Shown here one piece after another: positions 1 to 7,761 of a DNA stretch of 36,793 nt. The DNA is from an uncultured Clostridia bacterium (GTDB lineage Bacteria > Bacillota > Clostridia > TANB77 > CAG-508), in the NCBI GenBank assembly GCA_934130975.1, contig CAKOYU010000015.1, forward strand, positions 1 to 36,793. The letters are read 5' to 3'. Each line of letters opens with the position of its first letter. Within the stretch, counting starts at the first letter, position 1. The notes under the pieces were generated by a model, which worked only from the letters and a program-made list of their open reading frames with translations, searched no databases and had not been told where the DNA came from. Position numbers and translations under genes: made by a program.

Positions 1-482
1 TCAAATATAAAACTTATACTTTTTATAAGTTTCTTTGCTGTTTCTTTATCTATCTTTTCCCAATCTATATTTTGAAATTCCTTTATAATTTTTTCAAATT
101 TTTGATAATAGTTATATAATTTATATATATCATTTAATGTAAATGACATTAATTCTGTCCTACTTTTAGAAAATGTAGTTATATTATTTATATCATTTGT
201 TAACATCGTCTTTACATCATTTAAAGCTTCCAAATTCATTTTTTCTAAATAATTAAATGCTATATATTTTTGTGCTAAGTCATATTTTTTCTTTTTTGTT
301 AAGAGATATTTATGATTTTTCCAAGCAATTCTATTACATAAATATGATTCTTTATTCCATACAAATTTTGGTGGTTTATGAAAATCTAATACTACATATA
401 TGTTATCAAGGCATCCTCTTCCAAACATTTTATATTTATAATCATATGGTTTATTGCATAATAAACATCTTTTTTCTTCCAT
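1..482 (-). CDS. Unrecognised protein with cysteine pairs, 3' end outside window
   Basis: An open frame of 160 codons starts at an ATG (482-480) behind AAGGGGATTG and runs without a stop off the left edge, so the C-terminus is missing. The protein begins with a CLLC pair (residues 6-9), followed by GRGC (Cys24) and a further Cys49, which is compatible with a small zinc-binding knuckle. After residue 60 it becomes rich in Lys, Asn, Ile and Leu and looks helical. I do not recognise a family. The neighbour upstream on the same strand is a truncated ABC ATPase, and 200 bases of very AT-rich DNA lie between them. A function cannot be inferred; the frame is supported by its length in AT-rich DNA and by its ribosome site. 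Confidence 0.6.
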   Translation of the reverse strand, partial: MEEKRCLLCNKPYDYKYKMFGRGCLDNIYVVLDFHKPPKFVWNKESYLCNRIAWKNHKYLLTKKKKYDLAQKYIAFNYLEKMNLEALNDVKTMLTNDINNITTFSKSRTELMSFTLNDIYKLYNYYQKFEKIIKEFQNIDWEKIDKETAKKLIKSISFIF

Positions 483-689
483 AGATTTATCAATCCCCTT
501 TTTATTATTATAAGTTATATTAATTATTCTATTTATATCATAATATTCAAAACATTTCCATAAACTTACAAAATTTATATTTTCTCAATTTTACATCAAA
601 CATTTGTTTTTGTCAATGGTTAAAAATAAATTTCAAAATTTTTTCAAACTCTAAAATTTAAGTATTTATATTAAATTCAAATTGTTTTA

Positions 690-1289
690 TCATGCATACT
701 GTCTACTTCGAAATCTACCTTCTGATATATCATGAGTCACCATTAACGCAGTAATATTTTCTGCTTTTAAAATCTTAAAAATATCTTCTGTAACCATTAA
801 TCTAGTCTGATAATCCAATGCCGAAAAAGCTTCATCTAATAATAAAATTTTAGGACGAATAGCAAGAGTTCTAATAAGTGCAACTCTTTGTCTCATACCA
901 CCTGATAACTGAGCAGGATATTTATCTTTAAATTCATATAATCCATATTTTTTCAATAATTCTTCTACATATTCTCTATTTTCTTGTGTATTGTCTTTTT
1001 GAATTTCTAATCCTAATAATACATTTTTATATATTGTTCTCCATTCCAAAAGATTGTCTTTTTGCAACATATATCCTATTTTTCCATCTATATATATTTC
1101 TCCTGAACTTTTACTCTCAAGTCCTGAAATTATTGATAACAATGTTGACTTTCCACAACCGCTTGGTCCTATTATACTTATGTACTCACCTTCTTTTATA
1201 TCAAAACTTATATTTTTCAGTGCTTCAATCTCTCCATTCAGAGATTGATATGTTTTGCATATATTTTTCACTTCCAATATTTTCTTCAT
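690..1289 (-). CDS. ABC transporter ATPase of SsuB/TauB type, C-terminally truncated
   Basis: This is the ATP-binding subunit of a nitrate/sulfonate/taurine-type importer. Walker A GPSGCGKST, Q-loop (GYMLQKDNLLEW), signature LSGGMRQR, Walker B ILLLDEAFSALD and the H-loop THD are all present. The Met at 1289 is chosen because the upstream in-frame ATG (1304) overlaps its GGAGG ribosome site. The protein is 199 residues, against about 240-260 for the family, and diverges right after HDISE into GRFRSRQYA and a stop. The usual region after HDISEA (switch helix, regulatory tail) is absent. No permease or substrate-binding gene is next to it. It is most likely a remnant of a lost transporter operon, although the ATPase core itself is intact. 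Confidence 0.8.
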   Translation of the reverse strand: MKKILEVKNICKTYQSLNGEIEALKNISFDIKEGEYISIIGPSGCGKSTLLSIISGLESKSSGEIYIDGKIGYMLQKDNLLEWRTIYKNVLLGLEIQKDNTQENREYVEELLKKYGLYEFKDKYPAQLSGGMRQRVALIRTLAIRPKILLLDEAFSALDYQTRLMVTEDIFKILKAENITALMVTHDISEGRFRSRQYA

Positions 1290-1332
1290 AAATATTGCCT
1301 CCATTTTATAAATCTACTATATTTTATGCCAT

Positions 1333-1360
1333 AAAAAAAGACTCTGTGTATAAGAGTCTT
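1333..1360 (-). terminator. Rho-independent terminator
   Basis: Arms AAGACTC (1338-1344) and GAGTCTT (1354-1360) pair across a 9-base loop and are followed, reading leftwards, by a run of T. It ends transcription of the 1416-2096 gene before the ABC ATPase. Confidence 0.8.
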
Positions 1361-1374
1361 CTAATAATATGAAT

Positions 1375-1401
1375 AACCCACAATTAAGAAAATTGTGGGT
1401 T
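1375..1401. terminator. Second hairpin downstream of the 1416-2096 gene
   Basis: Perfect 11-base arms AACCCACAATT (1375-1385) and its complement (1391-1401) flank a 5-base loop. It lies between the stop codon at 1416 and the T-tailed terminator at 1333-1360. It lacks its own T run on the minus strand, so it may protect the 3' end rather than terminate. Confidence 0.5.
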
Positions 1402-1415
1402 TAAGAGTTATTACT

Positions 1416-2096
1416 TTAAATATTACCTAATACAGCTTCAATTATTTCATCCATATCGCCATTGATTGGATCAAATGTTCTCAAGTAATCAATTGTTCCT
1501 TTAAGAATATTCCAATCAACATACACCAGTTCTCCCTCATCAATAAACTTAACTACTCCCAGTTCATCGACTTCAACTGGTATTTTAATGTTTTTGTATG
1601 TATCTCTTACCAGAGCATTTGTCTTATTCCAATCGTCATGAAGCTTTTGTCGTTCATTATTAATGAACTCTTCCTGATTTTGTTCTCCCCAAGCATCTAA
1701 TGCTTTTTGGAATTTAGAGTCAATATCTAAACGAGCATACATTATTGCATCTGTTAAAAGATGCCAAGCGTATCCCCTATAAAACAACATCTTCTGCTGT
1801 TCTGAGGATAATCCTTTCCAGAACAGCCGTACATCTGGAGAACTACTTAAACCATAGTGAAGTCCTTCTGTGCTTCCCTTCCGTTCCTTCTGCTGAACAC
1901 GTTCTTCCAGTTCAGAATAATCTGGCATATCCGTAGTTTTTAATGTATCATAATACTTAGCTCGTGCTCCATCAATTCCTCCACAAACTTTAAAATGTTT
2001 CTTTAACAGATCAGGAGCCTCTACTCCAACTACAAAACTCCGATTTTTAAGTGCTTCCTCATTGCATGCTGCAAAATGTAACATATATCCTGGCAT
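1416..2096 (-). CDS. Unrecognised protein, possibly zinc-dependent phospholipase C-like
   Basis: A 226-residue soluble protein starting at an ATG behind AAAGGAAG. It opens with MPGYMLHFAAC and has further spaced His/Asp motifs: GVEAPDLLKKHF, LHYG..SSPDVRLF and YAWHLLTDAIM. This layout of His near the N-terminus, an Asp-Leu-Leu block and a later AWHLLTD resembles zinc-dependent phospholipase C / S1-P1 nuclease-like hypothetical proteins, but that is an inference from motif spacing only. There is no signal peptide or membrane segment. Its codon use is visibly richer in G and C (many CAG, CTG and GGC codons) than htpG or mgtE nearby, which suggests later acquisition. It appears to be a single-gene transcript ending in hairpins at 1333-1401. 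Confidence 0.7.
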   Translation of the reverse strand: MPGYMLHFAACNEEALKNRSFVVGVEAPDLLKKHFKVCGGIDGARAKYYDTLKTTDMPDYSELEERVQQKERKGSTEGLHYGLSSSPDVRLFWKGLSSEQQKMLFYRGYAWHLLTDAIMYARLDIDSKFQKALDAWGEQNQEEFINNERQKLHDDWNKTNALVRDTYKNIKIPVEVDELGVVKFIDEGELVYVDWNILKGTIDYLRTFDPINGDMDEIIEAVLGNI

Positions 2097-2126
2097 AATA
2101 ATTCTTCCTTTCTTTTCTCTTTGTGA

Positions 2127-3125
2127 CTAGTTTTTTGAAATTACTTTTGTTAAAACTTCAAAAATATTTTTCATAGTTGCTATTGTTTCTGTTGAAATGC
2201 TCTTCTTAAAACCTGCTGAATTTGAATGACCGCCTCCCTGTAAAAAATATCCTTTTTCTACCATAGAAGTACAAATATCATTTAAGTTGATATCCGCTTC
2301 GAGTGTTCTCATTGATCCCTTAATTTCATGTTTATTATTTTCAATCAACAAAATCAATGTTTTGCACTCTTTCGAATTCAAGATTTCCTGTATGATTGCC
2401 TTATGATTCACTCTTTTCAAGTTAAATTCTTCTGGAACCAAATCTTTCTGCAATATATAGGTGTATCCTATACCATTCTCAATTAATAATCTAGTATTAA
2501 CTAGATTTATTAATTTCTGTGTTCTCTCATCAGTAGATTTCAGCTGGTTTACTATTTCTTCAATATCAACGCCTCTCTCCTGACAATATTTCAGAATTTC
2601 CTTACACTGAATTGTAGCATTTAATGTAAGATTAACAGTATCAGAAATAATTCCAGTAGCAATATATCTAAAGAATTGTCTGTTTTCGCCACTCAAATAT
2701 TCAGCTAATTCATTGAAAATAACACATGTACATGATGAAGCGGATGTGTCAATCAAAGAGTAATCAACTTTTATCGAGTTATCTGCTGACTCATGATGGT
2801 CTATAAGAATAGATTTTTTATAGTTAATTTTATCTAGTAGTTCTATTCCTTCTACTCTTGAATAATTAGAGCAATCTACAATTATGACTAAATCATAATC
2901 ATTATTACTGATTTCTCTTTTATCATTCAAAGCATTGTCTTTATCAATAAAAGTCAAATCTTTGCTGACATATGGCATATATATTTCAACATTATCAGCT
3001 TCTTTACCTAAAGTCCGAAGCAAATAATACATTGCCATTGAACTAGATACTGCATCTCCATCTGGGCCAACATGTGTAAGAATCAAAAATGTCTCTGCTT
3101 TACGAATAGTGTCTATGATTCTCAA
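2127..3125 (-). CDS. DHH-family phosphoesterase (NrnA-like nanoRNase / pAp phosphatase)
   Basis: A 332-residue cytoplasmic DHH-DHHA1 protein. The N-terminal DHH domain has THVGPDGDAVSSS (motif I), VDCS (motif II), the name motif IDHHES (motif III) and GIISDT (motif IV). The C-terminal DHHA1 domain ends with GGGHSNSAGF. These coordinate the two-metal centre that degrades short RNA oligomers or 3'-phosphoadenosine 5'-phosphate in relatives such as Bacillus NrnA. The start is TTG at 3125 behind AGAGAGG; no in-frame ATG gives a full motif I. Two small family deviations are seen, THVGPDGD where THxxPDGD is usual and NSAGF where xxAAGF is usual, neither of which removes a metal ligand. A strong promoter lies about 200 bases upstream, leaving a long leader. 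Confidence 0.88.
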   Translation of the reverse strand: MRIIDTIRKAETFLILTHVGPDGDAVSSSMAMYYLLRTLGKEADNVEIYMPYVSKDLTFIDKDNALNDKREISNNDYDLVIIVDCSNYSRVEGIELLDKINYKKSILIDHHESADNSIKVDYSLIDTSASSCTCVIFNELAEYLSGENRQFFRYIATGIISDTVNLTLNATIQCKEILKYCQERGVDIEEIVNQLKSTDERTQKLINLVNTRLLIENGIGYTYILQKDLVPEEFNLKRVNHKAIIQEILNSKECKTLILLIENNKHEIKGSMRTLEADINLNDICTSMVEKGYFLQGGGHSNSAGFKKSISTETIATMKNIFEVLTKVISKN

Positions 3126-3328
3126 TAGTAATAACCTCTCTTTCTACTTTAATTATATATTATCTCACTCAAAAAATAAGTAGTCTGTATTAAATACACT
3201 TTCCTCCTTTGCATTTTAATATATTTTTTGATATGAGTTATTTTCTTTTGTATTAATAGCAAATATTTTTGCTACTTGACTGAAATCAAAAAAATCAATT
3301 TCATATATATTTTTTCTATACATGTCAA

Positions 3329-3357
3329 ATTATATCACATTTTCATATTTATGTCAA
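3329..3357 (-). promoter_or_regulatory. Sigma-A promoter for the DHH phosphoesterase
   Basis: Perfect -35 TTGACA (3352-3357) and -10 TATAAT (3329-3334) are separated by exactly 17 bases on the minus strand. The predicted leader to the TTG start at 3125 is about 195 bases, AT-rich, and contains a short TAGCAAA/TTTGCTA-like inverted repeat near 3258-3275 but no riboswitch I recognise. Confidence 0.75.
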
Positions 3358-3368
3358 CGTAAAGTAAT

Positions 3369-3401
3369 GTAAAAGGAGACTTAAAAATAGCCTCCTTTAC
3401 A
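3369..3401 (-). terminator. 3' hairpin of htpG
   Basis: Arms TGTAAAAGGAGAC (3369-3381) and GCCTCCTTTACA (3390-3401) pair with one G-T and one bulge directly after the htpG stop codon. The T tract on the minus strand is weak, so termination efficiency is uncertain. Confidence 0.55.
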
Positions 3402-3403
3402 TT

Positions 3404-5290
3404 TTATTTTGATATTAAATTACAAACCAAGTTGCTAATTTCTGTTGGATTTTCAATAGGTAATCCTTCAATTAATCTAGCTTGAGCATATAGAACTTTA
3501 GTATATTCTTTAAGTTCATCTTTATTAGTTCCATATAAATCTTTAATTTTTTGAGCAATTGGATGATTTTCATTAATTTCCAATATAGTTTGAGCTTTTA
3601 TTTTTTCTTCATTATTTGGCATAGAATTGATAACTTTTTCCATCTTAACTGAAATTGCACCTTCACTTGTTAAACATACTGGATGATTTTTTAATTTATG
3701 TGTATATCTTACTTTATCAACTTCTTCTCCTACCGCTTCTTTCATAACTTCAAACATATCTTTATTTTCATCATTTACTTTTTGAAGTTCTTCTTTTTCT
3801 TCTTTAGTTTCTAAATCTATATTATCTGCACATACATTTGCAAATTTCTTTCCTTCATATTCTTGTAACACTTGCATTACAAATTCATCTACATTTTCTG
3901 TTAAATATAATATTTCAAATCCTTTATCTTTTACACCTTCAACTTGTGGTAACATGTCAATTTTATCAATAGATTCACCTGATGCATAATAAATAGTATC
4001 TTGTTCTTCTTTCATTCTTGAAACATATTCCCCTAGTGTTACTAACTTCTTTTCTGATGAAGAATAGAACATTAACAAGTCTTTTAATTTATCTTTATTC
4101 ATTCCATAATTATCATAAGTTCCGTATTTTAATTGCATTCCAAATGTATTAAAGAATTTTTCATATTCTTCTCTTTCATTTTTCATCATATTTTGTAATT
4201 CTGATTTTATCTTATTTTCAAGATTTTTAGCTATAATTCTTAATTGTCTATCATGTTGTAACATTTCTCTTGAAATATTTAAAGATAAATCTGGACTATC
4301 TACTAGTCCTTTTACAAATCCAAAATAATCTGGTAATAATTCGCTACATCTATCCATTATTAATACACCATTTGAATATAGTTGAAGTCCTTTTTCATAT
4401 TCTTGCGAATAATAATCATATGGTAAATGTGATGGTATATATAATAATGCATTATATATAAATTGACCTTCTACTGATGAGTGAATTACTTTTAAAGGTG
4501 GCATAAAATCATTAAACTTTTCTGTATAGAAACTGTTATATTCTTCTTTAGTTACTTTGCTTTTTTCTTTTTTCCAAATTGGAATCATACTATTTATAGT
4601 TTCTGTTTCTATATGTGTTTCATATTCATCTTCTGTTCCTTCTTTTTTATGTTGATGTTCTACATCCATTTTTATAGGATGTCTTATATAATCAGAATAT
4701 CTTTTTATTAATTCTTGAATTTTATATTGGTCTAAAAATTCACTATATTTTTCGTCTTCGTTATCTTCTTTTATGTGTAATGTTATTGTTGTTCCAATAT
4801 CTTCTTTTTCACATGCCTCTATTGTGTATCCTTCTACTCCTGTTGATTCCCATTTATGTGCTTCTGCTTCATCAACTGATTTACTTTCTACTGTTACCTT
4901 GTCGCTTACCATAAATGCAGAATAGAATCCTACACCAAATTGTCCTATGATATCAATATCTTCTTTTTTCTCATTTGCTTCTTTAAATGCTAATGATCCA
5001 CTTTGTGCAATTGTTCCTAAATTGTTTTCAAGTTCTTGTTCTGTCATTCCACATCCATTGTCTTTTATTATTATTTGACGATTTTCCTTGTCAACTTTTA
5101 TTTTGATTTCTAATTTTGATGTGTCTACATTTAAATTTTTGTCTGTTAATGAACGATATGCTAATTTGTCTATCGCATCACTTGCATTTGAAATTAGTTC
5201 TCTTAAAAATATTTCTTTGTTTGTATAAATTGAATTTATCATTAAATCTAGTAGTCTTTTTGACTCTGCTTTAAATTGTTTTGTTTCCAT
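3404..5290 (-). CDS. htpG: Molecular chaperone HtpG (bacterial Hsp90)
   Basis: A 628-residue Hsp90 homologue, the normal length for bacterial HtpG. The N-terminal GHKL ATPase domain contains ELISNASDAIDK, DNGCGMT and GQFGVGFYS (ATP lid), followed by the middle domain with the conserved LNISREMLQ and the C-terminal dimerisation domain. It acts in the cytoplasm as an ATP-driven folding chaperone. The start ATG at 5290 follows AAAGGAGAG at good spacing. Its own promoter carries a CIRCE-like inverted repeat (see 5334-5360), so heat control by HrcA is likely. It is transcribed alone, with a 3' hairpin right after its stop. Confidence 0.98.
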   Translation of the reverse strand: METKQFKAESKRLLDLMINSIYTNKEIFLRELISNASDAIDKLAYRSLTDKNLNVDTSKLEIKIKVDKENRQIIIKDNGCGMTEQELENNLGTIAQSGSLAFKEANEKKEDIDIIGQFGVGFYSAFMVSDKVTVESKSVDEAEAHKWESTGVEGYTIEACEKEDIGTTITLHIKEDNEDEKYSEFLDQYKIQELIKRYSDYIRHPIKMDVEHQHKKEGTEDEYETHIETETINSMIPIWKKEKSKVTKEEYNSFYTEKFNDFMPPLKVIHSSVEGQFIYNALLYIPSHLPYDYYSQEYEKGLQLYSNGVLIMDRCSELLPDYFGFVKGLVDSPDLSLNISREMLQHDRQLRIIAKNLENKIKSELQNMMKNEREEYEKFFNTFGMQLKYGTYDNYGMNKDKLKDLLMFYSSSEKKLVTLGEYVSRMKEEQDTIYYASGESIDKIDMLPQVEGVKDKGFEILYLTENVDEFVMQVLQEYEGKKFANVCADNIDLETKEEKEELQKVNDENKDMFEVMKEAVGEEVDKVRYTHKLKNHPVCLTSEGAISVKMEKVINSMPNNEEKIKAQTILEINENHPIAQKIKDLYGTNKDELKEYTKVLYAQARLIEGLPIENPTEISNLVCNLISK

Positions 5291-5317
5291 ATTAAAACAC
5301 TCTCCTTTGATATTGCT

Positions 5318-5346
5318 ATTATATATCTATATTTTAGCAATGTCAA
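5318..5346 (-). promoter_or_regulatory. Sigma-A promoter of htpG
   Basis: TTGACA (5341-5346) and TATAAT (5318-5323) with exactly 17 bases between them on the minus strand, 28 bases before the htpG start codon. The -35 box is inside the CIRCE-like repeat. Confidence 0.85.
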
Positions 5347-5360
5347 TAAGAGAGTGCTAG
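5334..5360 (-). promoter_or_regulatory. CIRCE-like operator (HrcA site) over the htpG promoter
   Basis: On the minus strand the site reads CTAGCACTC, a 9-base spacer, then CATTGCTAA. The CIRCE consensus is TTAGCACTC-N9-GAGTGCTAA, so 15 of 18 arm bases match with the exact spacer length. The repeat overlaps the -35 box, where HrcA binding would block RNA polymerase. Confidence 0.6.
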
Positions 5361-5407
5361 TTTTCACAAACTTTTCACAATTCATTACTTATAAAATATC
5401 TAGTACC

Positions 5408-6106
5408 TTATATATTTATGTCAAGGAACTTCTCTATAATTTTCATGTCTTCTATTTTATTAATCCCAAAACATTTCTTTCCTAAATCTTTTATAGATGC
5501 TCCTAAATGATACATTTCTTTATTATCTATTACAATAAATCTATCATGGAATTTATTTGTTTTGGTTATTTTTAATGTTGGATATTCTTTATTGAATTTC
5601 TGAATATCAATATTTTCAATAGTACTTTTATTTGATGTTATTATTATAATTTCTACCATTTTATTCTTTTTTGTTAGCATTTTTAATACACTCTCATCTA
5701 CATAGTTATCTATTATTAAAATTTTTCGATTTGCCTTTTTTATTATATCAATTATTAAACTGTATGCATCATATATTTGTCCTTCAAAAAATATTTTTTG
5801 TTTTATATTTTCTTCATGTTGTAATTGATTAAAAACTTCATCGAATTTTTTATCATGTTCTAATAGCTTGTACTCCACATTTGTTAATCTTTCAAATACT
5901 TGACCATTTGTAGATATAAATTTTCGCATTTCTATAAATGACTTTATTATATTAATACTAACTTTTACGGCTATTTTATTTTTCAAAACTCCTGCTAGCA
6001 TAGCAATTCCCTGTTCTGTAAAGACATATGGTAGGTATCTTCTTCCTCCCCTTGTCTCATAATTTATTTTTTCACTTTGGTTTGAGGTTCCAAATTGGAA
6101 CCTCAA
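5408..6106 (-). pseudogene. 5'-truncated ORF6N-domain phage-type protein with PLD-like C-terminal domain
   Basis: The surviving 232 codons start inside the ORF6N domain: RFQFGTSNQ, then GGRRYLPYVFTEQGIAMLAGVL and IIKSFIEMRKFI, followed by a coiled-coil stretch and a C-terminal domain with ILIIDNYVDE and HDRFIVID, as in phospholipase D-like (single HxD) modules. In complete relatives about 60-80 residues precede LRFQFGTS. Here only YARIDDI remains before an in-frame TAG, and there is no ATG; the only possible starts are TTG codons. The gene is probably dead or a remnant of a phage antirepressor-like gene. A perfect 27-base palindrome (6081-6107) sits exactly at its broken 5' end. Confidence 0.75.
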
Positions 6107-6107
6107 A
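6081..6107. repeat. Perfect 27-base palindrome at broken end of ORF6N gene
   Basis: Arms TTTGAGGTTCCAA (6081-6093) and TTGGAACCTCAAA (6095-6107) flank a single central base. It encodes the conserved LRFQFGTSNQ segment, so part of the symmetry may come from coding constraint. It also coincides with the point where the gene is cut. Confidence 0.7.
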
Positions 6108-6156
6108 ATATCATCTATTCTAGCATACTACTTTATAACTTGTCAATCAAAAATAT

Positions 6157-6187
6157 AAAAAAGTGGGCTCAATTATATGAACCCACC
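6157..6187 (-). terminator. Terminator after the first mgtE copy
   Basis: On the minus strand GTGGGTTC pairs with GAGCCCAC (one G-T pair, positions 6163-6186) and is followed by six T. It ends transcription of the 6255-7589 gene. Confidence 0.85.
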
Positions 6188-6254
6188 ATTTCTACAAATC
6201 ACATCAAAACCACATTTTTTTGTTATGTCAATACTATATGATGATTTTTTACAA

Positions 6255-7589
6255 TTATAATCCCATAATAGCTGTAGCAATATTAAAATACACTAATACA
6301 GAAAGAATATCAACAATAGTAGTAATTAATGGTGCCGCCATAATTGCTGGATCCAATTTTAGTTTTTTAGCAAGTAAAGGTAACAAGCAACCAATTGACT
6401 TAGACAATATAACTGTAGTAGTTATACTTATTCCCACTGTACATGCTAATTGTAAGTTTTTATATTGTGCAAAAATTCTTAAGCCATTAATAGTTGCTAA
6501 TGATATTCCTACTATAACAGCTATTCTTATTTCTTTCCATAAAATTTTAAATACATCTTTTACTTCAAGTTCATCTGTTGCAAGACCACGAATTATAAGT
6601 GTCGAACTTTGTGAACCACAGTTTCCACCTGTGTCCATTAGCATTGGTAAAAATGCTACTAATAATGGAACTGCCGCAAATGCATTTTCATACTTTGTTA
6701 TAATTGTTCCTGTTATAGCAGATGAAAGCATCAATATAAGTAACCAAACGATTCTATTTTTAGCATGTTTGAATACTGATGTTTCAAAGTAGCTTTCTTC
6801 TGTTGGTGCCATAGCTGCCATTTTTTCAAAGTCTTCCTCGGCTTCATCTTGTAATACATTGATAGCATCATCTACTGTTACTATACCTACCAATCTATTT
6901 TCATTATCAACTACAGGTAATGCATATAAATCATATTTATCAAATTTCTTTGCAACCTCTTCCTGATCTTCTAATGTATTTACAGATATTATATTTGTCT
7001 CCATATTATCTGCAATTAAAGTTTCTTCTTTTGCTAATAATAACTCCTTAATACTTATAATACCTTGTAATTTTCTATTTTGACCTAATACATAACAAGT
7101 ATATATTGTTTCTGAATCTGTACCTATTTGACGTATTCTATCTAAGGCTTGTTCTATTGTCATATCTTCTTTTAAATCAATAAATTCTGTTGTCATTATA
7201 CTTCCAGCACTATCTTCTGGGTATTTTAGTAATTCATTTATTATTTTTCTATCATCTTTATTTACATTCCTTAAAATTCTTGTTACAACATTTGATGGCA
7301 TTTCTTCTATTAAATCTACAGTATCATCCATAAATAATTCATCTAATATGTTTTTTAACTCTGTATCTGTCAAATCTTTTATTAGTTTTTCTCTCATATC
7401 TGTTTCCATATAAGAAAATGCCATACCTGCTTTTTCTTTTGATAGCAATCTAAAAAGAATAACAGCTTGCTCTTTATCTAATTTGTCTAATATTTCTGAT
7501 ATATCAGCACTTTTCATTTCTTTAAGCTCTTTTTTTAGTTGTGTAAATTGTTTGTTTTCAATTAATTCTTTTATTTCTTCTATATTCAT
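6255..7589 (-). CDS. mgtE: Magnesium transporter MgtE (copy 1)
   Basis: A 444-residue MgtE-family Mg2+ channel. Residues 1-130 form the helical N domain, about 135-255 the paired CBS domains that sense cytoplasmic Mg2+, and about 285-444 the five-helix membrane pore with GGNCGSQSST and APLITTIVDI. The length equals the family norm. It is strikingly similar to the gene at 7762-9099, including identical stretches through the N domain and pore, so the two are a tandem duplication. It starts at an ATG behind AAAGGAATG. The 172-base gap upstream is filled by a palindromic element rather than by a recognisable Mg2+ riboswitch. A strong terminator follows. Confidence 0.97.
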   Translation of the reverse strand: MNIEEIKELIENKQFTQLKKELKEMKSADISEILDKLDKEQAVILFRLLSKEKAGMAFSYMETDMREKLIKDLTDTELKNILDELFMDDTVDLIEEMPSNVVTRILRNVNKDDRKIINELLKYPEDSAGSIMTTEFIDLKEDMTIEQALDRIRQIGTDSETIYTCYVLGQNRKLQGIISIKELLLAKEETLIADNMETNIISVNTLEDQEEVAKKFDKYDLYALPVVDNENRLVGIVTVDDAINVLQDEAEEDFEKMAAMAPTEESYFETSVFKHAKNRIVWLLILMLSSAITGTIITKYENAFAAVPLLVAFLPMLMDTGGNCGSQSSTLIIRGLATDELEVKDVFKILWKEIRIAVIVGISLATINGLRIFAQYKNLQLACTVGISITTTVILSKSIGCLLPLLAKKLKLDPAIMAAPLITTIVDILSVLVYFNIATAIMGL

Positions 7590-7622
7590 TCAAAATCTCA
7601 TTCCTTTCTCAAGGCTCTTACT

Positions 7623-7750
7623 AGGTTGGAAAAGAATTAAATTTTGGCAATGAAAATTTTATTTAAAAGGCAAGGGCGCATATGTATTATATGTAACCGC
7701 GTTTTAAATGAAATTTGAAGTAGCCAAAATTGTAATTATTTTTCAACCTT
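7623..7750. repeat. 128-base imperfect palindrome between the two mgtE genes
   Basis: The left arm (7623-7683) and right arm (7690-7750) are near-complements over about 60 bases: AGGTTGGAAAAGAATTAAA against AGGTTGAAAAATAATTACA at the ends, then AATTTTGGC with GCCAAAATT, then ATTTAAAA with TTTTAAAT, closing at CATATGTATTATATG. RNA copied through it would form one long hairpin in the mgtE-mgtE spacer. It could be a miniature inverted-repeat element or a processing/attenuation structure; no ORF and no M-box signature are seen in it. Confidence 0.75.
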
Positions 7751-7761
7751 CACCCTCCTTA

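Noticed and set aside
7623..7750. M-box (ykoK) magnesium riboswitch before mgtE
   Set aside because: The region is a simple long palindrome and lacks the conserved M-box helices and sequence blocks.
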